Shown: in pieces, positions 1 through 10,346 of the stretch
Layout of the letters: the number at the start of each line of letters is the position of its first letter
How positions within the stretch are numbered: position 1 is the stretch's first letter
DNA from: JBBIRG01 sp964410965
GTDB taxonomy: Bacteria > CLD3 > SB21 > JBBIRG01
NCBI GenBank assembly: GCA_964410965.1
Contig: CAYPIY010000002.1
Span: forward strand, 510,289 to 574,288
Direction of reading: 5' to 3'
Length of the DNA: 64,000 nt
Translations under genes and position numbers: made by a program
The notes under the pieces: model-generated
Database searches by the model: none
The model's input: the letters and a program-made list of their open reading frames with translations, nothing else
What the model was told of the DNA's origin: nothing

Positions 1-2361
1 AAAACCGAAGGCAAAGACCGGAAAAAGCTCGGCCGGGAGGCGTTCGTACAGGAAGTCTGGAATCACAAAGTAAAATACCGCGACCGTATTATCAGGCAGC
101 TGCAGAAAATGGGCTGTTCCTGCGACTGGGACCGTGAATGGTTTACGATGGATGAGCACCTTTCCAGGGCTGTGACGGAAGTCTTTGTTCATCTTTATGA
201 AAAAGGCTGGATTTACAAAGGCAACTATATCGTCAACTGGTGTCCGTATTCCCAGTCAGCGATTTCCGATGAAGAAGTGGAATACAAGGAAGTCAACGGA
301 AAATTATGGTATTTCCGATACCCGGTAAAGGATTCGGATGAATCGGTTGTGGTGGCGACGACAAGGCCCGAAACCATGCTCGGAGATACGGGCGTTGCTG
401 TGAATCCCGAAGATCCGCGATATAAGCACCTGATCGGGAAAACGGTCGTTCTGCCGATCGTAGGGCGTGAAATTCCGTTTTTTTCCGATCCTTATGTTGA
501 CAAAGAATTCGGGACCGGCGCGGTTAAAGTCACGCCTTCGCATGACCCGAATGACTTCCAGATGGGCAAGCGGCATCAGCTGGAATTCGTGAATATCATG
601 AAACCTGACGCGACGCTGAATAATAACGTTCCGGTCGCCTATCAGAATCTGGAAAGGTTTGCCGCACGAAAACAGGTTCTGGAAGAAATGCAGAACCTCG
701 GACTGCTTGTCAAAACCGAGGATCATGTCAACCGCGTCGGATATTCGCAGCGCGGAAATGTTCCCATCGAACCCCTGGTGTCGGAACAATGGTTCCTTAA
801 AATGAATGATCTCGCTAAACCCGCGCTGGAAGCCGTTCAGAAGGGCGAGATCCGGTTTCATCCCGAGAAATGGTACAAAACCTACGAACACTGGATGACC
901 TCGATCCGGGACTGGTGCATATCGCGTCAGTTATGGTGGGGGCACCGCATTCCGGCGTATTACGACGACCAGGGAAAAGTGTATGTCGCCCGGACACGCG
1001 ATGAAGCGGAGAAAAAAGCCGGCACAAAGAATTTGAAACAAGACGAAGACGTCCTCGATACATGGTTTTCTTCCTGGCTGGTTCCGTTTTCTTCCATGGG
1101 CTGGCCTGAAAAAACCAAAGAAACGGATTATTTCTTTCCGACCAATCTTTTAGTCACGGGACCCGATATTATTTTCTTCTGGGTCGCGAGAATGATTATG
1201 GCAAGCCTTGAATTCACGGGAAAGGTTCCGTTCGACCGGGTGTATTTTAACGGGATTGTGCGCGATGAAAAAGGCCGCAAGATGAGCAAATCACTCGGCA
1301 ACGGCATTGATCCGATCGACGTCATTGATAAATTTTCCGCCGATGCGCTCCGTTTCACGCTGGTCGATTTAAGCGCGGAGGGACAGGACATTCATCTCGC
1401 GGAAAAGCATTTTGAGATCGGCCGGAATTTTTCCAATAAAGTATGGAACGCGTTCCGCTTATTATGGATGCACAAATCCAATGTGCCTGACGCGCGGCCC
1501 GAATTGCCCGAGCCGAAACTGATCAATGACCGAGTTGACCGGTGGATTTTGAGCCGCTATTTCAAAGCCGTCGAGGGCATTACCGACGGACTGGAATCAT
1601 TTAAACTGCATGACGCCATGCAGTCCGTGTATCATTTTTTCTGGACGGATTACTGCGACTGGTATCTGGAATTTACCAAAGACCGGCTCTATAACGCTGA
1701 TGACACCGTTAAAAAACAGACGCTGTCAACGGCGTTTTATATTATGGAAGGCATTCTTAAACTGCTGCATCCGATCACGCCGTTCATTACCGAAGAAATC
1801 TGGCAGAAACTGGAACCGAGGAATGACGGGGAAAGCATCATGATCTCCGGTTGGCCAACAAAAAATCCGGCGTTGATCAATGATCAAGTCGAAATGGATG
1901 TTGAACTGCTAAAAAGTATCATTGTCGCCGTGAGAAATATCCGTAGCGAAATGAATGTGCCGCCTTCGAAGAAAACGGACTTAATTCTTGTCGCCGGCGA
2001 TGACCATAACACGACATTGCTGATTGACGCGCAGGAGCATATCAGGAATCTGTCGCGAACAGAAAAAGTTACCGTGTCAGCCAGCAAGATGAAACCGAAA
2101 TTGTCGGCCAGCGCCGTTGTTTCAGGCGTGGAAATCTATGTTCCGCTTGAGGGCATCATTGACGTGAATCTTGAGCGGCAACGGCTTCAGAAAGAAATTG
2201 ACAGGCTTGAGGGCCAGATTCAGTCGATTGACCGGAAGCTGATGAATAACGATTTTATCGCCAAAGCCCCGCCCCAGGTGCTGGAAAAGGAAAAAGCCAA
2301 ACGTGAAAACTTCAAACAAACTATAGATAAGCTACAGGGAAGTTTGAAGCAGATGGATTAA
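1..2361 (+). CDS. valS: Valine--tRNA ligase, C-terminal part (5' end outside window)
   Basis: Class I aminoacyl-tRNA synthetase that charges tRNA-Val in the cytoplasm. The reading frame is open from base 1, and residues before the first ATG (position 109) still align with ValRS, so the gene is cut by the window edge and not started at 109. Visible are the editing-domain region, the catalytic-domain motif GRKMSKSLGNG near base 1270, the anticodon-binding helical domain, and a C-terminal coiled coil rich in Leu/Glu/Arg (about bases 2160-2330) that is typical of ValRS. The HIGH motif must lie upstream. The gene converges with msrA after 13 bp. Confidence 0.97.
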   Translation, partial: KTEGKDRKKLGREAFVQEVWNHKVKYRDRIIRQLQKMGCSCDWDREWFTMDEHLSRAVTEVFVHLYEKGWIYKGNYIVNWCPYSQSAISDEEVEYKEVNGKLWYFRYPVKDSDESVVVATTRPETMLGDTGVAVNPEDPRYKHLIGKTVVLPIVGREIPFFSDPYVDKEFGTGAVKVTPSHDPNDFQMGKRHQLEFVNIMKPDATLNNNVPVAYQNLERFAARKQVLEEMQNLGLLVKTEDHVNRVGYSQRGNVPIEPLVSEQWFLKMNDLAKPALEAVQKGEIRFHPEKWYKTYEHWMTSIRDWCISRQLWWGHRIPAYYDDQGKVYVARTRDEAEKKAGTKNLKQDEDVLDTWFSSWLVPFSSMGWPEKTKETDYFFPTNLLVTGPDIIFFWVARMIMASLEFTGKVPFDRVYFNGIVRDEKGRKMSKSLGNGIDPIDVIDKFSADALRFTLVDLSAEGQDIHLAEKHFEIGRNFSNKVWNAFRLLWMHKSNVPDARPELPEPKLINDRVDRWILSRYFKAVEGITDGLESFKLHDAMQSVYHFFWTDYCDWYLEFTKDRLYNADDTVKKQTLSTAFYIMEGILKLLHPITPFITEEIWQKLEPRNDGESIMISGWPTKNPALINDQVEMDVELLKSIIVAVRNIRSEMNVPPSKKTDLILVAGDDHNTTLLIDAQEHIRNLSRTEKVTVSASKMKPKLSASAVVSGVEIYVPLEGIIDVNLERQRLQKEIDRLEGQIQSIDRKLMNNDFIAKAPPQVLEKEKAKRENFKQTIDKLQGSLKQMD

Positions 2362-2374
2362 ATGCGTTCGGAAT

Positions 2375-2926
2375 TTATTTTTTCAGGCGGTCTTTAAATG
2401 CTTTTTCAAGTTTGTCCAGCTTAGGACGGATCACCATCCGGCAATAGGGCTGATTTGAATTCTCATTGTAATAGTTCTGGTGATAATCTTCAGCTTTATA
2501 AAATTTTGTAAATTGGGTAACCTCAGTCACAATGGGTTTATCAAATGCTTTTACTTTTTCGAGTTCAGCGATAACCGATTTGGCAATTTGTTTTTGAGAT
2601 TCGTTATGGTAAAATATCGCGGAACGGTATTGCGTTCCCGCATCCGCGCCTTGCCGGTTCAGGGTCGTCGGATCATGTGTTGAAAAAAATATTTCTAACA
2701 GTTCCGAAAAAGAGATGATCCGGGGATTGTAGCTGATCTGCAGTACTTCAGCATGTCCGGTAGTACCCGTGCATATCTGATTATACGTTGGATTCTCAAC
2801 CGTACCGCCGCTGTAGCCGGAAGCAACACTGATGACCCCGTTGACTCTCTGAAAAACCGCCTCCACGCACCAGAAACAGCCGGCGCCGAGAGTGATTGTA
2901 TCTCTTTCTGTTTTTATATTTGCCAT
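2375..2926 (-). CDS. msrA: Peptide-methionine (S)-S-oxide reductase MsrA
   Basis: Reduces methionine-S-sulfoxide in proteins and free methionine. The catalytic motif GCFWCVEAVF lies close to the N-terminus, with the family blocks SGYSGG, TGHAEVLQ and a C-terminal YCRMVI. The catalytic residue is Cys, not Sec, although this genome encodes tRNA-Sec. The frame stays open to 3019, but I start at 2926 (MANIKTERD), which gives 183 residues, the usual family length; the extra 31 upstream residues do not look like a convincing signal peptide. No strong Shine-Dalgarno is visible at either start, so the start is uncertain. Confidence 0.9.
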   Translation of the reverse strand: MANIKTERDTITLGAGCFWCVEAVFQRVNGVISVASGYSGGTVENPTYNQICTGTTGHAEVLQISYNPRIISFSELLEIFFSTHDPTTLNRQGADAGTQYRSAIFYHNESQKQIAKSVIAELEKVKAFDKPIVTEVTQFTKFYKAEDYHQNYYNENSNQPYCRMVIRPKLDKLEKAFKDRLKK

Positions 2927-3177
2927 ATATTGGTTTTCTTTTTGTGATCCGGTGTGAAATTCTGATGGATTGTAATACATTAATATTAAAATAACTGTTG
3001 TTTGCATAAGTTGTCTCATAAAAAATATAACATCCGGACACTTGAATAAATTCCTGAATTATTTTGGAAATACTGTCTGAATGTATTGAAATAAGATTTA
3101 ATAATTTCTACATTCCATATATACTCTTATCAAACTAAAAGTTTCTGATTAACAAAACATTTATCGGTTAATCCCTT

Positions 3178-4530
3178 ATGAAAAAAACCTATATGAAAAT
3201 CAGCGAACTGCTGCGGCGATTTTTGCATAGGTTACAGGGGCAAATTGACCGGCAGACGGATATGGTTCTGGAACAAAGGCATACGGACTGGGGGCTGATA
3301 GGATCGTCAGTCATTATCGGTCTGATGGTCGGTTTCTTTATTGTGTTATTTCATCTCACCATGATATGGTTTGAGGGTTTGTTTCATAAGATATATCTTC
3401 TGACACATGAGTTGACCGTGATCAGGTTTTTTGCGTTTCCGTTGATAGCTGCTTTGGGGGGGCTGATGGTAGGATTACTGCGGGTCACTGCTTTCCGGAA
3501 GGTCCGTGGCGAGGGATTGACCGCTGTCGTTTATGCCGTCCGGTATCAGCACGGTATCTTGAAAGGGATTCTGGCGGTCCGGACCATGATTCAGTCGGCG
3601 ATCAGCATCAGTTCAGGAGGCGGGGGAGGACGTGAAGCGCCGACAATTTTGATTGGCGCCTCGCTGGGTTCGCAGATCGGGCAATGGCTCAGGCTGCGAC
3701 CGGAACACCTGAGGATTTTGTCTGTGGCGGGTTCGGCAGCGGCCATCGGCGGGATTTTCAACGCTCCTCTGGGTGGAATTGTATTCGCTGTGGAGGTGAT
3801 CGTCGGTTATCTCAATCTACAGAGTTTTATTCCCATTGTCCTGGCTTCGGTTATGTCTACGGCAACGGCGAGGTTTTTTCTTGGCGATGCACCGCTTCTG
3901 ATCGCACCGCCCCTGACGGTGCTTACTATCCGGGATTATGGTCTGCTAGCGGCTGCCGGTATCTTCACGGGTCTGGGCGCGGTGTATTTTCTGAAAAGTT
4001 ACCGGTTGACTCATATTGGTCTTAGGAAAACACTGAAACGAATACCGCCTGTATGGCGTCCTGCACTGGGCGGGCTTATGGCGGGATCGTTGCTGTCATT
4101 GTTGCCGACCATGCTCGAAACCAGCTATGATCCGGTAAATCAGGCTATTGCTGGTGAAGGATTCTGGCTGATCGCCTTACTGACTTTTCTGCTGAAACCG
4201 GCATCTGCGGCTTTTACAATCGGTAGCGGAGGGGAAGGCGGTACGTTCGCACCGGTACTAAAAGCGGGAGCAATGATTGGCGCCTGTACGGGAATGGCGA
4301 CATCATTGTTGTTTCAAAATATATCTGTGGGTTTATACGCATTGGTGGGTTCAGCATCCCTGATAGCCGGAACATATTATGCTCCCCTGACCGGGGCCAT
4401 TCTGATTTTCGAAGTCTGCAGGAATTATGAACTGTTGCTGCCGCTTATGTTTGCCGCCGTATTCGCTGTCTTTATCGTAAAACGTTTTCACGTCAGTACA
4501 TTCAATCCAAATCGTCGCCTGAGAGATTGA
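3178..4530 (+). CDS. CLC-family chloride/anion channel or exchanger
   Basis: Integral inner-membrane protein of 450 residues with about ten hydrophobic helices and no C-terminal CBS pair. Family signatures are GGGGGREAPTILIG (the GREGP block with its gating glutamate kept but Gly replaced by Ala) and GSGGEGGTFAPVL, which corresponds to the GxFAP block. The first selectivity-filter motif, normally GSGIP, appears as GEGLT, so the anion-coordinating Ser and the Pro are missing. The fold assignment is firm; the transported ion and channel versus exchanger mode cannot be read from sequence. It stands alone, converging with the antiporter gene. Confidence 0.9.
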   Translation: MKKTYMKISELLRRFLHRLQGQIDRQTDMVLEQRHTDWGLIGSSVIIGLMVGFFIVLFHLTMIWFEGLFHKIYLLTHELTVIRFFAFPLIAALGGLMVGLLRVTAFRKVRGEGLTAVVYAVRYQHGILKGILAVRTMIQSAISISSGGGGGREAPTILIGASLGSQIGQWLRLRPEHLRILSVAGSAAAIGGIFNAPLGGIVFAVEVIVGYLNLQSFIPIVLASVMSTATARFFLGDAPLLIAPPLTVLTIRDYGLLAAAGIFTGLGAVYFLKSYRLTHIGLRKTLKRIPPVWRPALGGLMAGSLLSLLPTMLETSYDPVNQAIAGEGFWLIALLTFLLKPASAAFTIGSGGEGGTFAPVLKAGAMIGACTGMATSLLFQNISVGLYALVGSASLIAGTYYAPLTGAILIFEVCRNYELLLPLMFAAVFAVFIVKRFHVSTFNPNRRLRD

Positions 4531-4564
4531 AAAGGAGCGCATCCGGGGCAGCCGCTAAACAGGA

Positions 4565-5647
4565 TTACGGCAAAAAGAAAAATGCCAGGCCCATGATCAG
4601 GTACACCGCCAGCAATTGAACGCCTTCCATCCAGTTGGATTCCCCGTCCATGGAAATGATCGTCACAATACTGACCGATAACGCGATCGCGACCACTTCA
4701 AACGTAGTGAAAATCAGATCCATCGGCTGACCGAATAAGTAGCTCGCGAACACAAGCACCGGCGCGACAAACAACGCGACCTGGATACTCGACCCGATCG
4801 CAATATTCATGGCGAGATCCATATTGTTTTTATAGGCGACCATAACAGCCGTGCTGTGTTCCGCAGCGTTGCCGATAATAGCAACAAGAATAACGCCGAC
4901 GAATACTTCCGTCATGCCGAAAGCTTTAGCCGTAGGCTCCACAGCCCCGACCAAGAATTCACTCATTAAAGCCACGAATACGGTAGCGATGAATAAAACC
5001 GTAACGGATTTTAACTTGCTCCAGTGTTCACCCTCAGCCCGGGTCATGGATTGATTTTCCGGAACCGCGTTGTATAAGTGCTTATGAGTTTTCAATGAAA
5101 AGATAAGGCTCAGGATATAGGTGATGAAAAGAACAATCGCAATCTCAAGGCTCAACTCTTTTTCATGGGTCTGTTCCTGACCGCTGACAATCATGTGGAA
5201 AATTGCCGGAACGATCAACGCGATAACGCTCAGTGACAGCAGTGTTGCGCCCATGCCGGCGGCAGTCTTATTAAACGCCTGGTGCTCATGTCTTACTCCG
5301 CCAACCACCACACTGAGTCCTAACACAAGGAGAATGTTGCCAATAATGGATCCGGTGATGGAGGCTTTGACGACGTCATACAAGCCTGCTTTAAGCGCCA
5401 TCAACGCGATGATTAATTCAGCCGCGTTTCCGAACGACGCGTTCAGCAGGCCGCCCAAACCAGACCCCAGTTTTTCCGATAAATGTTCTGTCGCCCGGCC
5501 CATCAGTCCTGCCAGGGGAATAATAGCCAGAGCCGAAAACACAAAAATCCATACAGGTTCCGCGTGAAGTAATTCAGTCAGAATAGCGACAGGAACAAAT
5601 ATGAGCAATACCGTAAGCGGCTCAATCCGGAAGGTTCCAATTTTCAT
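4565..5647 (-). CDS. Calcium/proton (CaCA family) antiporter
   Basis: Inner-membrane cation antiporter of 360 residues, most similar to Cax/Vcx-type Ca2+/H+ exchangers. The two alpha repeats are visible: the first holds GNAAELIIALMALKAG and the second GNAAEHSTAVMVAYKNN, each with the conserved acidic residue that binds the ion. About eleven hydrophobic segments flank them. The start ATG is preceded by CGGAG at a spacing of about 7 nt. There is no obvious operon partner; the next minus-strand gene downstream is across the convergent junction with the CLC gene. Confidence 0.92.
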   Translation of the reverse strand: MKIGTFRIEPLTVLLIFVPVAILTELLHAEPVWIFVFSALAIIPLAGLMGRATEHLSEKLGSGLGGLLNASFGNAAELIIALMALKAGLYDVVKASITGSIIGNILLVLGLSVVVGGVRHEHQAFNKTAAGMGATLLSLSVIALIVPAIFHMIVSGQEQTHEKELSLEIAIVLFITYILSLIFSLKTHKHLYNAVPENQSMTRAEGEHWSKLKSVTVLFIATVFVALMSEFLVGAVEPTAKAFGMTEVFVGVILVAIIGNAAEHSTAVMVAYKNNMDLAMNIAIGSSIQVALFVAPVLVFASYLFGQPMDLIFTTFEVVAIALSVSIVTIISMDGESNWMEGVQLLAVYLIMGLAFFFLP

Positions 5648-5698
5648 GTGTATCTCCGGGTTAAAAAAAGAGAGTCATTATAAGTACCGCTGAAATGG

Positions 5699-8600
5699 TT
5701 AATTCAGCGTAAAACTGAAGGTTGATCCCTTTCCTCTGACGCTTTCCACGAAAACGTGTCCGCCGTGCATTTCAACAATTTTTTTAACTATCGCCAGACC
5801 CAGTCCGGTACTGCTTTCGCCGCCGGTCGGCCGGGCGCTTAGTTTTTTGTAAGAATGAAAAACCGCTTTCAGGTCTTCTTCGCTTAAGCCCTGTCCTGTA
5901 TCGTTTACTGAAATGAGAACGCGGTTATCCGTCCAATTCGCGCTGACCGTCACATATCCTCCCGGATAGGTGTATTTAACGGCGTTGCTGATCAGGTTAT
6001 CAAGAACTTCTGTTACACGAACGCGGTCCGCCTGAACGGGTGGCAGAGATTCATCAGTATTGAAATTCAAAGAGATGTTTTTCTGCGCGGCGATCTTAAC
6101 ATGATTGCGGGCGCATTCATCGAATATGGCGGACATGTGAACCGGCGTAATGTTCAAAACAATTTTACCGGATTCAATCGCGGAGATGTCGAGAAGTTCG
6201 GAAAGCAGATGGGTCATGCCTTTAGCAGCTTTCAGTACGTCTCTCAAATCGTTCAGCCCCGCATCCGCTTTGAAAGAATCAGACTTCAGCTCATCGATGA
6301 TCAGGCTGACAAACCCGACTATCACGTTCAGAGGCGAACGCAGGTCATGGGCGGCAATTCCGAGAAATTCGTTTTTCTTTTCATTCAGCCTTTTTAATTC
6401 ATCCAGCAGCCTGACTTTCATGAATGCCAGCGTAATATGATCCCGGAGATTATTGAGCAGAATAATATCCTGGTGATCGAAGGCGTCGTTTTGCGACAAA
6501 TTTTCAAACACGAAATAGGCCTGTACTGCCAGATGGCGCCGGATTCTCATGATCAGAAATGATCCGGATCGGGCGGAGCCATGATCGTCTGAGACAGTCC
6601 GGGTACCTGAAAAAATATCAGGATTGATTTCCCGGGAATTTTTAATGAAATGATTTTCAATCCGATCAACCGTTAACAGCACAGAAGGACTTTCATCTTT
6701 AAAGCCCTCATCAGCCGGGATATACTGATACGATTGGGCCGTTTCATCCCACGCCAGTGACGACAATCTTTCCGTTCCTTTTAACGTCTTCAGTTGAGAC
6801 AGCAAAGCCTTAACAAGCCGAACAGGCTCAATTTCCGAATTAATCGTTTTTACAAACGCGTTGATTTTTTCTAGCTGTTCGGTTTTTGCAAGGAGATCCG
6901 TTGTGCGTTCACGGACAATTGTCTCAAGCCGAAGTTTTTCACTTTCGAGTTTCAGCGCGCGCCACCGTATCACCCATATCATAGAGGAACTAAAAAAAAG
7001 AAAATAAAGTATGTAGGCCCACCATGCCCTGTACCATGGAGGTAGTATTTCAAAGGCGAAAATCGCTTCATTTCCCATAGTCCCGAAAATATTTTTCGAA
7101 CGGACATGAAAACGGTACGATCCTTCCGGAAGGCCGTTGTATTCTTTATTGGTTTCATTTGTCCAGCCCGACCAGTTATCATCGAGACCTTCCATGAAGT
7201 ACTGATACTGGTTGGCCGCCGGCTGTTCGTAGAAGCCTGCAGCGCATTCAAACCGAAGCGAGTTGTGGCGGAACGCGACAGGCGCGGAAGGCGGGACTCC
7301 GTGACCGCCATATACCAGCGAATCGCGCCGGATATAAACTTTGCGAATGAGCGTTCGGAACGGCTGATGATAATCTTTCGGTATGCGGCTGTCATAGCGG
7401 ATAAGTCCGTCGGCGCCTCCAAACCATGTGACGCCGTCGCTCTCCGGATTGATATGCAAGACACTGTAATCAGCGAAACGCAGGAACGGTAAAGCTTCCT
7501 TCTGATAGACGCCGTAGGGAAGGCGTTTAAACAAGTAATTCTCGGAACGGCTGTCCGAGACGGCATGTACCCAGACGTTACCCTGAGCGTCCTCTGTGAT
7601 CACGTCGATCGATTTTGTGCTGTCGTTTAATTCGGGGCCAAAAGTGGAATCCGGCATAAAACGCTGCGCTGCACTGTCAAATCCGTACAGCCCTCTTTCA
7701 GTTCCGAATAATAATTTTCCTGCCGCCGAGAAGACAAATACCCCCCCGTAAGGCAAGCCGTCGTTGGTTCCGAACTGTTTAACCGGGTATGATGCTGATT
7801 TGAGCGATTGCGGCGTGAGGGCCTGAAGATCGACGGTGCGCAGATCAATCCGTATAACACCGCGAAAACTCGTGCCGACCCATAGATATCCGTCAGGCGA
7901 TTCGACGATCGCGCGCCCGTCTACATGGACTCCGGGGATAACTCCCAAATCAATCCATTTCCCCTCAAGGTTCCTCAGGCACGCCAGTCCGTCGCGTAAA
8001 CCGGCAAAGACCAGCGAACCGTCGCGGCGTGAACGGTAAAGGAAAAAACCGCCACCTGTTTTTCTTACGGATTTAGCTTTGTTTCCCTCAATTTCATAAA
8101 TGCCATCGCTGGTGCCCGCCAGCAAGCTTTTCCCGAAAGAAAGCAAATGCCAGCTCTGCGCGGCGATCGGCCGGACGGGTTCAAACCGGAAAGACGGGGG
8201 TATGCGGCGGTTGGCCTGATCGGTATACAGGACATATACGCCTAAACCTGTAGTCACATACAGCGAATTCTCATGTCGAATCGAGGAAAGCACGATACCC
8301 TTGATGCCCGTATTTTCACCGAAAAATGAAACGGGTGAAAACGCTTCAACCCTTGAAATACCGTTATTCTGAACGACCCAAAGCCCGTTCCCGTCGTCGA
8401 GGTATGTAGAGTTGATGGATTCGTCCATCAATCCTGATTCACGGGTCAGGCTCCGAGTGATATTACCCTGCAGATCAATGACCACGACTCCGGCGCGGCG
8501 GGTAGAAAGAACAAATTCATTCCCATGGCGAATGCCGAAATAAATGAGATTGCTAGCCAGAAAACTGTCTGCCTGCACCGGAAAGGGATTGAAAGACTGA

Positions 8601-9295
8601 TTGTCGAAAAGGAAAAGGTTCTGTCTGCGCGTTCCGACCAGGATTTTTCCCTGATCATAGGGAATCATCGAATAGACAGCTTCTTCCCTGAAGAGATCTC
8701 CTCCGGGAACAGGGATCAGGCTGTCTTTTTCCAGCATGACAAGACCGGACGAGCGTTCCCGGATATACAAACGGTTATTTACTACATAAGAGCGGTGAAA
8801 TATCTTATCCGGGCGGATTACGATGACGGAATCACCGTCCAGGCAAAAAATGAATTTGTAGGACTGAAAATACACTTTACCGTCAAACGCATGAGTGTGC
8901 CATACATCGGCAAAATCATGATATCGCGCTTCAATTTTAGGCATCAGAGAAACGTATTTCAGCCATCCGGCCGAATCGGGTTTCAGATAACCGAACTCAC
9001 CGGTGGCGCCGACGTAAATGACATTCTGCGAGTCGATGGCCAGCGATCCGACCGCCGAACGGTTGGTCACGGGGATCTTCCGCCAGGTGATGCCGTCATA
9101 TTCCAGAACACCGGTGTTATTGGCGACGTACAGGATTCCGTTTGAGTCCTGGACGATCCCCCAGTTTTGAGGGCTTGCGCCGTATTCACGCGGTGAATAA
9201 TTTCGGAGAAAAGGTAAACCGGTTTCGCGCTGAGCATACAAACCGTTTACAATGAATAAATAAGCAAAAAAACCTGTCAGAAATAATTGCTTCAT
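5699..9295 (-). CDS. Beta-propeller sensor histidine kinase (Reg_prop/Y_Y_Y/GAF/HisKA/HATPase)
   Basis: 1198 residues. A signal peptide (about 1-21) is followed by repeated Reg_prop blades (about 30-660) such as WGIVQDSNGILYVANNTG, a Y_Y_Y domain (about 680-750), one membrane helix (about 761-780), a short coiled coil, a GAF-like region (about 815-950), a HisKA domain with the phosphoacceptor in AAHDLRSPLN, and an HATPase domain with N box (SNAVKYT) and GLGLAIVKKI near the C-terminus. The propeller should be periplasmic and the kinase cytoplasmic. Related Bacteroidota hybrids usually end in a receiver plus AraC domain; this one stops after the ATPase, and no response regulator gene is adjacent, so its partner is elsewhere. 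Confidence 0.93.
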   Translation of the reverse strand: MKQLFLTGFFAYLFIVNGLYAQRETGLPFLRNYSPREYGASPQNWGIVQDSNGILYVANNTGVLEYDGITWRKIPVTNRSAVGSLAIDSQNVIYVGATGEFGYLKPDSAGWLKYVSLMPKIEARYHDFADVWHTHAFDGKVYFQSYKFIFCLDGDSVIVIRPDKIFHRSYVVNNRLYIRERSSGLVMLEKDSLIPVPGGDLFREEAVYSMIPYDQGKILVGTRRQNLFLFDNQSFNPFPVQADSFLASNLIYFGIRHGNEFVLSTRRAGVVVIDLQGNITRSLTRESGLMDESINSTYLDDGNGLWVVQNNGISRVEAFSPVSFFGENTGIKGIVLSSIRHENSLYVTTGLGVYVLYTDQANRRIPPSFRFEPVRPIAAQSWHLLSFGKSLLAGTSDGIYEIEGNKAKSVRKTGGGFFLYRSRRDGSLVFAGLRDGLACLRNLEGKWIDLGVIPGVHVDGRAIVESPDGYLWVGTSFRGVIRIDLRTVDLQALTPQSLKSASYPVKQFGTNDGLPYGGVFVFSAAGKLLFGTERGLYGFDSAAQRFMPDSTFGPELNDSTKSIDVITEDAQGNVWVHAVSDSRSENYLFKRLPYGVYQKEALPFLRFADYSVLHINPESDGVTWFGGADGLIRYDSRIPKDYHQPFRTLIRKVYIRRDSLVYGGHGVPPSAPVAFRHNSLRFECAAGFYEQPAANQYQYFMEGLDDNWSGWTNETNKEYNGLPEGSYRFHVRSKNIFGTMGNEAIFAFEILPPWYRAWWAYILYFLFFSSSMIWVIRWRALKLESEKLRLETIVRERTTDLLAKTEQLEKINAFVKTINSEIEPVRLVKALLSQLKTLKGTERLSSLAWDETAQSYQYIPADEGFKDESPSVLLTVDRIENHFIKNSREINPDIFSGTRTVSDDHGSARSGSFLIMRIRRHLAVQAYFVFENLSQNDAFDHQDIILLNNLRDHITLAFMKVRLLDELKRLNEKKNEFLGIAAHDLRSPLNVIVGFVSLIIDELKSDSFKADAGLNDLRDVLKAAKGMTHLLSELLDISAIESGKIVLNITPVHMSAIFDECARNHVKIAAQKNISLNFNTDESLPPVQADRVRVTEVLDNLISNAVKYTYPGGYVTVSANWTDNRVLISVNDTGQGLSEEDLKAVFHSYKKLSARPTGGESSTGLGLAIVKKIVEMHGGHVFVESVRGKGSTFSFTLN

Positions 9296-9461
9296 AAGAT
9301 GTCCCGTTGCACGCAGAATTCGTGAACCGTATAAACGAGCGGATGTACTCCGGAAAATATATCAAATCCTGCTGTGAATGCAAAACAAAAAACCAGGATA
9401 AGATTGAATTTTCTTTTATGAAATAATTGTTTAATTTCCGCATCAGGAAAAGGCGGCAAGG

Positions 9462-10346
9462 ATGAAATTTAAACAGCCGATACAGTCTGATATAATTGTT
9501 CTCGACGGAGCGACCGGCACGGAGCTCGAACGACGCGGCATAAGTGTGGATCTGCCGTTATGGTCCGCTTCCGCCCTGCTTAACAAAGAGGGCCGGTCGG
9601 TTCTTCGAAGCATACATGCCGATTACATCAAGTCCGGAGCCGATATCATTACGGCTAATACATTCCGTACCAATATCCGCACGCTGAAAAAGGCGGGACT
9701 GGAATCCGGAGCGAAATCGCTTACGCAGGACGCGATTGACGAAGTTCGAAGGGCGATTGATTCAGTCAATACGGACAGACGGATTTTGGTCGCCGGATCT
9801 GTCGCACCCGTCGAGGATTGTTATTGGCCTGAACGGGTACCGCCTGATCACGAGCTGACGTCCGAACATCACCGGCATATCGATTATTTGTATGAGGCCG
9901 GCGCGGATGTCATGCTTATCGAAACAATGAATACCATACGCGAAGCCCGCATAGCGCTGGGATATGCCGTTCAAACCGATAAACCCGTAATGGTCAGTTT
10001 TATATGTAATGACGGCGAATCTCTTTACAGCGGCGAGAAATTGTCGGATGCGGTAACCATGGCGGCTCAGTATTCTCCTTATGCAATACTTTTCAATTGC
10101 GCGACTGTGAATATCATCGATAAGAATTTGAAGCATCTTCGAACGATTTATGAAGGACGAACCGGCGCATACGCGAATATTCTTTCGGATCAGGTCCATA
10201 AAAATTCAGGTTTTGAGCACAGTCTTACTCCCGCACAATATGCGGAACATGTATCAAAGTGGATTAGCAATGATCAGGCGTCGATTGCCGGAGGATGCTG
10301 CGGAACCACGCCGGAACATATTAAAGCGGTTAAACAATTACTGTGA
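9462..10346 (+). CDS. Homocysteine S-methyltransferase family protein
   Basis: 294-residue single-domain methyltransferase similar to MmuM/BHMT and to the N-terminal domain of MetH. It transfers a methyl group to homocysteine using a zinc-bound thiolate. Diagnostic parts are DGATGTELERRG at the N-terminus, an internal Cys in the region around residues 185-205, and the C-terminal zinc motif GGCCGTTPEHI. The methyl donor (S-methylmethionine, betaine or another) cannot be told. Its stop codon overlaps the GTG start of the following sensor kinase (GTGA), which implies translational coupling of a metabolic enzyme and a receptor kinase. Confidence 0.9.
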   Translation: MKFKQPIQSDIIVLDGATGTELERRGISVDLPLWSASALLNKEGRSVLRSIHADYIKSGADIITANTFRTNIRTLKKAGLESGAKSLTQDAIDEVRRAIDSVNTDRRILVAGSVAPVEDCYWPERVPPDHELTSEHHRHIDYLYEAGADVMLIETMNTIREARIALGYAVQTDKPVMVSFICNDGESLYSGEKLSDAVTMAAQYSPYAILFNCATVNIIDKNLKHLRTIYEGRTGAYANILSDQVHKNSGFEHSLTPAQYAEHVSKWISNDQASIAGGCCGTTPEHIKAVKQLL

